NCBI GenBank assembly: GCA_964648005.1 | Contig: CAZYKR010000152.1 | Span: 1 to 10,302, forward strand | Direction: 5' to 3' | Length of the DNA: 10,302 nucleotides | DNA from: JAGQTE01 sp964648005 | GTDB lineage: Bacteria > Actinomycetota > Acidimicrobiia > Acidimicrobiales > Acidimicrobilacustridaceae | Part shown: piece after piece, positions 6,430 through 10,302 of the stretch | Layout of the letters: every line of letters starts with the position of its first letter | How positions within the stretch are numbered: position 1 is the first letter of the stretch | Program-made: the position numbers and the translations under genes | Notes under the pieces: generated by a model | The model's database searches: none | What the model was told of the DNA's origin: nothing | The model's input: only the letters and a program-made list of their open reading frames with translations

Positions 6430-7815
6430 TCAGCTTTGCGTGTCGGCCAGGATCTGCGGGACATCGATCCACTCGGTCTCGGGCACCATGGCGTCACCGG
6501 ACCGCTTGACGATCACCTGCTGCGGGGCGCAGATCGAGGGCAGGTCCGGGATCTGCTGGCCGTCGCAGGTGTAGTCGTGGCCGTAGAACTGCGGCCGGCC
6601 CTCCGCCTGGCGCACCAGGTCGATCAGCGAGCCGCGGTCGATGCCGTCGGCACCGAGCTCGGACATCAGCATCCAGATGTTCATCACGTCACGGAACGAG
6701 ATGGTGGCGGCGCTGGCGCCCGACAGCTGCGGGTCCCCGTACTTGGCGATGGCGGCGAAGTACATCTCGCCGTCACTGTTGTCGGCTGCCGACGGGTCGA
6801 CCGGGCTCTCGACGTTGAACATGGCGCCCTCGACGGCGTCGGGCCCGACCTCGGTGGCGATCTGCGGCGCGGCGCAGGCGCCGACGAGGTACAGCTGTGC
6901 CTCGATGCCCAGGTCGTGGGCGCCCTTCATGAACGGCGCGCACGCGGTATCGGCGGCGCCGACCAGCACGGCATCGGGGTCGAGCTCCTTGATCTTCGAC
7001 AGCGTCGGCAGGAAGTCGGTGGCGACGACGGGGAACGACACCATCTCGACCTCGTCGACGCCGAGCGCGAGCGCTACGTCACGACCGATCTCGGCGGCGG
7101 CGGTGATCGGTTCGTACTCGCCGTAGGCGATGACGATCTTGTCGGCGTCGAGCTCGGTGGCGGCGTGCCAGGCGAACGCCACCATCGAGCCGGCCGAGCC
7201 GCCCGACCACTGGAACGAGATCGGGCTGCGCTGCTCGGCGAAGTTCACGGGGATGCCCCCGAGGTAGGCGAGCTCGTTCTGCTCGAGCACCGGGATCGAA
7301 CCGGTGGAGGCGAGGTCGATGCCTCCGGTGACGGCGACGATCGAGTCGTCCTGGGCGAAGTCCTGGGCACAGCGCTGCGACGTCTCGACGGAGAAGTTCG
7401 AGATGCACGGGACGATCTCGATGGGGCGACCGTCGACGCCGCCGAGCTCGGTGTTGATGAGATCGGCGGCCGCCTGCGCACCGAGGCGCAGCTCGGGGAA
7501 GGACCCGATCGGCGTGTTCTCCTGGTTGATCATCCCGATGCGGATCGGCTCGCCCTCGGCGGCGACCGGCGCGGCGGGCGGCTCGAAGCTGAACGACTTG
7601 CCGGCCAGCTGCTCGATGACGGGCGGGCCGTCGGCGTTCTGGCCGCCCTGCGTGCTGGCCATGCCGGCGGCGTCGATCGACCCCGAGGTCTGTCCCTGCG
7701 CCTGGGTCGTCGGCGCCTCGACCTTCTCGACGCACCCCGCGGCCAGCACCAGCGCGGCTGCTGCCAGCACCGTCGTCCGTCGCGCCGTGACGCCGCGCAC
7801 CCCCCGTCGCACCAT
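6430..7815 (-). CDS. ABC transporter substrate-binding lipoprotein, LivK-like
   Basis: This is a 461-residue type I periplasmic binding protein of the branched-chain amino acid/amide group. The N-terminus is a lipoprotein signal: a basic region (MVRRGVRGVTARR), a hydrophobic core, and the lipobox LAAGC with Cys28. A flexible linker rich in Gln, Gly, Ala and Ser covers about residues 29-88. The ligand-binding fold then begins at IRIGMINQENTPIG. Family marks include GAQAAADLIN, the Cys pair in VPCISNFSVETSQRCAQDF, and the VAVTGGIDL and VLVGAADTACAP strands. The true substrate cannot be read from the sequence. It heads the operon with the fused permease. The ATG at 7815 is chosen because a GAGGGGG Shine-Dalgarno lies 8 bases upstream and because it gives a normal signal peptide; a GTG at 7851 would add 12 residues in front of it. 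Confidence 0.9.
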   Translation of the reverse strand: MVRRGVRGVTARRTTVLAAAALVLAAGCVEKVEAPTTQAQGQTSGSIDAAGMASTQGGQNADGPPVIEQLAGKSFSFEPPAAPVAAEGEPIRIGMINQENTPIGSFPELRLGAQAAADLINTELGGVDGRPIEIVPCISNFSVETSQRCAQDFAQDDSIVAVTGGIDLASTGSIPVLEQNELAYLGGIPVNFAEQRSPISFQWSGGSAGSMVAFAWHAATELDADKIVIAYGEYEPITAAAEIGRDVALALGVDEVEMVSFPVVATDFLPTLSKIKELDPDAVLVGAADTACAPFMKGAHDLGIEAQLYLVGACAAPQIATEVGPDAVEGAMFNVESPVDPSAADNSDGEMYFAAIAKYGDPQLSGASAATISFRDVMNIWMLMSELGADGIDRGSLIDLVRQAEGRPQFYGHDYTCDGQQIPDLPSICAPQQVIVKRSGDAMVPETEWIDVPQILADTQS

Positions 7816-7823
7816 CGTCGTGT

Positions 7824-7830
7824 CCCCCTC
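7824..7830 (-). promoter_or_regulatory. Ribosome binding site of the substrate-binding protein gene
   Basis: On the minus strand GAGGGGG stands 8 bases before the ATG at 7815. It decides that start over the in-frame GTG at 7851, which has no comparable signal. Confidence 0.6.
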
Positions 7831-7878
7831 GTCGAGTGTCCCCGCCGACACGCCTCGCCCAGCCGTCAGCGGCCTCCG

Positions 7879-7884
7879 AACTTA
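7879..7884 (-). promoter_or_regulatory. Putative -10 element for the substrate-binding protein/permease operon
   Basis: On the minus strand TAAGTT fits TANNNT and is the same hexamer as in front of ccr. It would start transcription near 7872, leaving a leader of about 57 bases that contains the GAGGGGG ribosome binding site. No clear -35 box is seen. It lies in the ~150-base divergent region shared with the DUF839 gene. Confidence 0.4.
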
Positions 7885-7953
7885 ACACCGTTCATCGCTG
7901 CCTGCTCGTCGGGCGGCGTCCTTTGGCGACCGCCACGGTGCGGGCCTGGCCGA

Positions 7954-7959
7954 TAGCTT
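7954..7959 (+). promoter_or_regulatory. Putative -10 element of a leaderless promoter for the DUF839 gene
   Basis: TAGCTT fits TANNNT and ends 7 bases before the ATG at 7967, the same spacing as at ku. There is no Shine-Dalgarno. Its last two bases form part of an in-frame TTG (7958) that could otherwise be called as the start, so accepting this element moves the start to 7967. Confidence 0.55.
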
Positions 7960-7966
7960 GCCCCGG

Positions 7967-9157
7967 ATGCATGCAGACCGTCGGCAGTTCCTGCGGCTCG
8001 TCGGAGCGGGCGGTGTGGCCGCCGTGGCCATCCCGCTGCTCGATGCCTGCTCGTCGACCAGCAACCTCGCCAAGCCGACCGAGGGCTTCGGCGGCGGCAC
8101 GGCAGGCACCAGTCCCGGCACCACGGCGCCGTTCGCTGGCTACGGCGCCCTGGTCGGCCCCGACGCCAACGGCCTCCTGCTGCCAGCCGGGTTCACGTCG
8201 CGGGTCATCGCGCAGACCGGTGAGGCCGTCGCCGGGACCGACTACGTCTGGCCCGAAGCCCCGGACGGCGGCGCCGTGTTCCCCACCGACGACGGCTGGA
8301 TCTATGTCGCCAACTCCGAGGCGGTGCCCGGCGGCGCCTCGATGGTGCGCTTCGACCGCGACGGCACCGTCGTCGAGGCGCGGCGCATCCTCGGCGACAC
8401 CCTGCGCAACTGCGCTGGCGGACGCACCCCCTGGGACACGTGGCTGTCCTGCGAGGAGGTCCCCGAAGGTCGCGTGTGGGAGTGCGACCCCACGGGCCAG
8501 ACCCCCGCCGAGGTGCGCGACGCCCTGGGGGTGTGCAACCACGAAGCCGCCGCAGCAGACCCGGTGCACGAGGTCGTGTACCTCACCGAGGACGACCCGG
8601 CCGGCGGGCTCTACCGCTTCCGGCCCGACCGGTGGGGCGACCTGCGCGCCGGCGTCCTCGAGGCACTCGTCACCGACGGCGACGCGCTGCGCTGGCAGCC
8701 CGTGCCCGACCCCAGCGCCGCCGAGGTCCCGATGCGCGAACAGCTGCCGAACCTCGCCGCCTTCGACGGCGGCGAGGGCGCCGACGTGGCCGATGGCGTG
8801 CTGTGGTTCTCGACCAAGGGCGACAACCGGCTGTGGCGCCTCGAGCCCGACGGCGACGACCGCGTGCACCTGTCGGTGGTCTGGGACAGCGCCGCGCCCA
8901 ACGGACCCGCGGCCGTGGCCGACGTCGACAACGTGGTCGTCGGCCCGAACGGCCTGCCCTTCGTCGCCGAGGACGGCGCCGGCCTGCAGGTGGTCGTCGT
9001 CGCCCCCGACGGCGCCATGCACCCGGTCGCCACGGTCACCGACGCGCCCGGGTCGGAGATCACCGGTCCCGCCTTCACCCCCGACGGCACGCGGCTGTAC
9101 TTCTCGTCGCAGCGCAGCCCCGGTCGCACCTACGAAGTGTCCGGGCCCTTCGCCTGA
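7967..9157 (+). CDS. Tat-exported DUF839/PhoX-like protein
   Basis: This 396-residue protein belongs to the DUF839/PhoX family (beta-propeller phosphatases that use calcium and iron). The N-terminus has a twin-arginine signal, RRQFLRL (5-11), then a hydrophobic stretch ending in LLDAC (24-28). Cys28 may be a lipidation site, although Asp at -2 is unusual for a lipobox. A Gly/Thr-rich linker (about 40-54) leads into the propeller. Diagnostic motifs are NCAGGRTPWDTWLSCEE (148-164), VCNHEAAA (189-196), YLTEDDPAGGLYRF (205-218) and the closing GPAFTPDGTRLYFSSQ (367-382). Cys149 probably corresponds to the iron-ligand Cys of PhoX, and Glu163/Glu164 fit the acidic ligand positions. Phosphatase activity is possible, but many DUF839 proteins are untested. 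Tat export would suit a protein that folds with metal in the cytoplasm. The start is ATG 7967, supported by the Tat signal and the leaderless promoter. The 3' end overlaps tetR by 28 bases, tail to tail. Confidence 0.85.
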   Translation: MHADRRQFLRLVGAGGVAAVAIPLLDACSSTSNLAKPTEGFGGGTAGTSPGTTAPFAGYGALVGPDANGLLLPAGFTSRVIAQTGEAVAGTDYVWPEAPDGGAVFPTDDGWIYVANSEAVPGGASMVRFDRDGTVVEARRILGDTLRNCAGGRTPWDTWLSCEEVPEGRVWECDPTGQTPAEVRDALGVCNHEAAAADPVHEVVYLTEDDPAGGLYRFRPDRWGDLRAGVLEALVTDGDALRWQPVPDPSAAEVPMREQLPNLAAFDGGEGADVADGVLWFSTKGDNRLWRLEPDGDDRVHLSVVWDSAAPNGPAAVADVDNVVVGPNGLPFVAEDGAGLQVVVVAPDGAMHPVATVTDAPGSEITGPAFTPDGTRLYFSSQRSPGRTYEVSGPFA

Positions 9158-9984
9158 CCCGAGCCGGACGACAGGCCCAGCGCTCGTTCTGGTAGTGGCC
9201 CCGGGAGGCGCAGCCCCCCGCGGCACAACCCGGCACGCCAACGACCTCGTCCGCCCCTGTCGAGGCGGAGGGTCAGGCCGATGCTCGACGCTGCCACCGC
9301 CATCTGGCGATCGAACCCGGCGTCGTGGTCGGTGATGACGTTGTGCAGGTGACCGAACAGCTCGAAGCTGATCGTGCCGACGAGCGCGATCCACAGCAGC
9401 ATCGACCGCTCGGGCAGATCCTCATGCGGCGCGTCGGGCAGGCCGCCGATGGCCGCCAGGACACCTCGGTCGACGAGCGTCGGCGCCGGCAACGGTTCGA
9501 CGTCGGCCAACGCACCGGCGTCGGCGGCGTCGATGACGATGCGCGCCATCGCCAACCCCAGGCGTGATGCAGGGCCGATCGTGTCCTGCGGTGCCTGATA
9601 GCCGGGGACCGGCGAGCCATAGACGAGCGCCCACTCGTTGGGATGCGCCAGCGCCCATGCCCGCACGGCCCGGCACACCGCCAGCCACCGGGCACCGGTA
9701 TCGGCACCGTCGGCCAGCGCCTCGGCGTCGGCCGCCTCGGCGGTGGCACCGATGGCGTCGTAGGCGTCGATGATCAGGATCGTCAGCAGCTCGTCGCGGC
9801 TGGCGACGTAGCGGTACACCGCCGACGATGCCATGCCCAGCTCACGGGCGACGGCCCGCAGCGACAGCGCCGACGGGCCCACCGCGGCGAGCTGGCGTCG
9901 GGCGGCCTCGGTGATGGCCTTGGTCAGCTCGGCGCGAGCGATCTGGCGGGCGGTGCGCGGCGCGCTGTCCTCACGATCTGGCAT
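9130..9984 (-). CDS. TetR-family transcriptional regulator
   Basis: This 284-residue protein has a TetR N-terminal DNA-binding domain at about residues 17-75: the helix-turn-helix runs through LSLRAVARELGMASSAVYRY (40-59) and is followed by ASRDELL. The ligand domain (about 95-238) contains AHPNEWALVYGSPVPGYQAP (113-132), typical of the actinobacterial WHG-type TetR C-terminal domain. The normal family end is near residue 240. Another ~44 residues, rich in Arg, Gly, Pro and Leu, run on to a TAG inside the DUF839 gene. The ATG at 9984 is chosen because it directly precedes the usual unstructured arm; the open frame extends to 10086, but those extra residues would run through the operator region and look unnatural. 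It is divergent from the SDR-like gene at 10154, and four palindromic repeats lie between them, so it probably represses that gene and itself. The ligand is unknown. Confidence 0.9.
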   Translation of the reverse strand: MPDREDSAPRTARQIARAELTKAITEAARRQLAAVGPSALSLRAVARELGMASSAVYRYVASRDELLTILIIDAYDAIGATAEAADAEALADGADTGARWLAVCRAVRAWALAHPNEWALVYGSPVPGYQAPQDTIGPASRLGLAMARIVIDAADAGALADVEPLPAPTLVDRGVLAAIGGLPDAPHEDLPERSMLLWIALVGTISFELFGHLHNVITDHDAGFDRQMAVAASSIGLTLRLDRGGRGRWRAGLCRGGLRLPGPLPERALGLSSGSGQAKGPDTS

Positions 9985-9990
9985 GCACGC

Positions 9991-9996
9991 ATCGTG
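9991..9996 (-). promoter_or_regulatory. Possible weak -10 element of a leaderless tetR promoter
   Basis: On the minus strand CACGAT differs from TANNNT at the first base and ends 6 bases before the ATG at 9984. No Shine-Dalgarno is present. If correct, the -35 position (about 10014-10019) falls inside the first operator copy (10009-10019), which would explain autorepression. Confidence 0.25.
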
Positions 9997-10008
9997 GCAC
10001 AACGTGGA

Positions 10009-10091
10009 GAGCACTGCACATGTTTGTGAGCACCGCTCTTGACAGGCAGCCTCCGATGTGAGATCACTGTTCTGAACCGAGAGCACTGCTC
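10009..10091. promoter_or_regulatory. Four-copy operator array, consensus GAGCACTGCTC, likely TetR binding sites
   Basis: Four related 11-base sites are visible: GAGCACTGCAC (10009-10019), GAGCACCGCTC (10028-10038), GATCACTGTTC (10062-10072) and GAGCACTGCTC (10081-10091). The last is a perfect inverted repeat around a central C; the others each have one mismatch between their arms. Centres are at 10014, 10033, 10067 and 10086, so spacings are 19, 34 and 19 bp. Three copies (all but the second) are preceded by GA, which makes GAGAGCACTGC a perfect 11-base direct repeat at 10007 and 10079. The array lies in the divergent tetR/SDR gap and flanks or covers both predicted promoters. Binding by the adjacent TetR protein is inferred. 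Confidence 0.7.
10039..10044 (+). promoter_or_regulatory. Putative -35 element for the SDR-like gene
   Basis: A perfect TTGACA sits directly after the second operator copy. A -10 at normal spacing (about 10061-10068) would fall on the third copy (10062-10072), where AGATCA or ATCACT are only poor matches. A repressor on the second and third copies would block polymerase. Confidence 0.4.
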
Positions 10092-10114
10092 ACATCACAG
10101 CAGCAGGCTCGCCT

Positions 10115-10132
10115 CCGAGCACCCACGCTCGG
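10115..10132 (+). other. Small inverted repeat in the leader of the SDR-like gene
   Basis: CCGAGC (10115-10120) pairs perfectly with GCTCGG (10127-10132) across a 6-base loop. It could form a short hairpin ending about 10 bases before the ribosome binding site. It also resembles the operator motif split apart (GAGCAC, then GCTC), so it may be a decayed operator copy instead. Confidence 0.3.
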
Positions 10133-10142
10133 CCGGACTCGA

Positions 10143-10147
10143 GGAGG
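10143..10147 (+). promoter_or_regulatory. Ribosome binding site of the SDR-like gene
   Basis: GGAGG lies 6 bases before the ATG at 10154, a strong Shine-Dalgarno that fixes this start and shows the gene has a true 5' leader. Confidence 0.7.
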
Positions 10148-10153
10148 ACCCTC

Positions 10154-10302
10154 ATGGCTACGCACCTGATCATCGGCAAAGGACCCGTCGGATCGGCCAC
10201 GGCCGACCTGCTGGTGTCGCAGGGTCACGACGTGCGCGTCGTCAGCCGCAGTGGCGGGGGCCGCGCCCCCCCCCCCCGCCGGGGGGCCCGGGGGCCCCCC
10301 CC
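10154..10302 (+). CDS. NAD(P)-dependent epimerase/SDR-like protein, 5' fragment
   Basis: Only about 49 codons are present and the gene runs off the window. The start MATHLIIGKGPVGSATADLL is a Rossmann dinucleotide-binding beta-alpha unit (GxGxxG as GKGPVG, residues 8-13), followed by the second strand HDVRVVSRSG. Arg after that strand would favour NADP(H). This matches the opening of atypical extended short-chain dehydrogenase/NAD-dependent epimerase proteins; the reaction cannot be read from so little. Strong Shine-Dalgarno, divergent from tetR and downstream of the operator array, so it is the likely regulated target. Residues encoded after about 10254 (Gly, Pro, Arg and Ala runs) come from the low-complexity end and should not be trusted. 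Confidence 0.7.
   Translation, partial: MATHLIIGKGPVGSATADLLVSQGHDVRVVSRSGGGRAPPPRRGARGPP
10255..10302. other. Low-complexity C/G homopolymer end, probable sequence artefact
   Basis: The last ~48 bases consist almost only of C and G in long homopolymer runs, including a 12-C run and several 5-9 base runs; only one other base (A or T) can be found in them at most. This departs sharply from the codon-structured sequence before it. It looks like an unreliable contig or read end. Confidence 0.75.

Noticed and set aside
5407..7956. An 849-codon plus-strand open frame opposite the permease and binding-protein genes
   Set aside because: Its translation is Arg/Gln/His/Gly-rich with no domain, and it covers two well-supported minus-strand genes. 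Length alone is not evidence at this GC content.
7958..7966. TTG at 7958 as the start of the DUF839 gene
   Set aside because: It overlaps the predicted -10 hexamer TAGCTT, is a rare start codon, and adds only three residues before a normal ATG-led Tat signal.
9985..10086. Upstream extension of tetR to 10086
   Set aside because: It would make the first two operator copies and part of the third coding; the added residues are Cys- and Ser-rich and unlike a TetR N-terminus. ATG 9984 gives the standard architecture.

Overview
This is a GC-rich, densely coded window from what is probably an actinobacterium. Class Acidimicrobiia is a guess from the gene mix (crotonyl-CoA carboxylase/reductase, a Ku plus stand-alone LigD-type polymerase pair, a fused LivHM permease, a DUF839 protein) and from start signals that look leaderless. 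No rRNA, tRNA, CRISPR array, insertion sequence or phage gene was seen.

Layout. Bases 1-132 are a short non-coding leader with a putative promoter. Bases 133-1980 hold ccr and a methylmalonyl/ethylmalonyl-CoA epimerase, two steps of the ethylmalonyl-CoA route of acetyl-CoA assimilation. Bases 2026-3803 hold a two-gene non-homologous end-joining (NHEJ) unit: Ku and a primase-polymerase domain with no ligase domain. A GC-rich convergent intergenic hairpin at 3804-3850 separates this plus-strand block from a minus-strand block at 3855-7815. In transcription order the minus block is a branched-chain amino-acid-type substrate-binding lipoprotein, a LivH-LivM fusion permease, and a small single-span membrane protein that probably has its own promoter. 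Divergent from the binding protein is a Tat-exported DUF839/PhoX-like protein (7967-9157). It meets a minus-strand TetR regulator (9130-9984) tail to tail, with overlapping 3' ends. The tetR gene is divergent from a nucleotide-sugar-epimerase/SDR-like gene that begins at 10154 and is cut by the window end.

Two regulatory patterns stand out. First, four genes that head a transcription unit and lack a Shine-Dalgarno sequence (ccr, ku, the small membrane protein, the DUF839 gene) each have a TANNNT -10-like hexamer ending 7-8 bases before the start codon. This is what leaderless mRNAs would show, and it fixes or changes two start codons. Second, the tetR/SDR intergenic region carries four copies of an 11-bp palindrome-like motif, consensus GAGCACTGCTC, at centre spacings of 19, 34 and 19 bp. 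The array is symmetric and lies over both divergent promoters, so it is the likely operator of this TetR protein.

The last ~48 bases are almost pure C/G runs and look like a degraded contig end rather than genuine coding sequence. I found no clearly new multi-gene system. The operator array and the leaderless-start pattern are the best leads.
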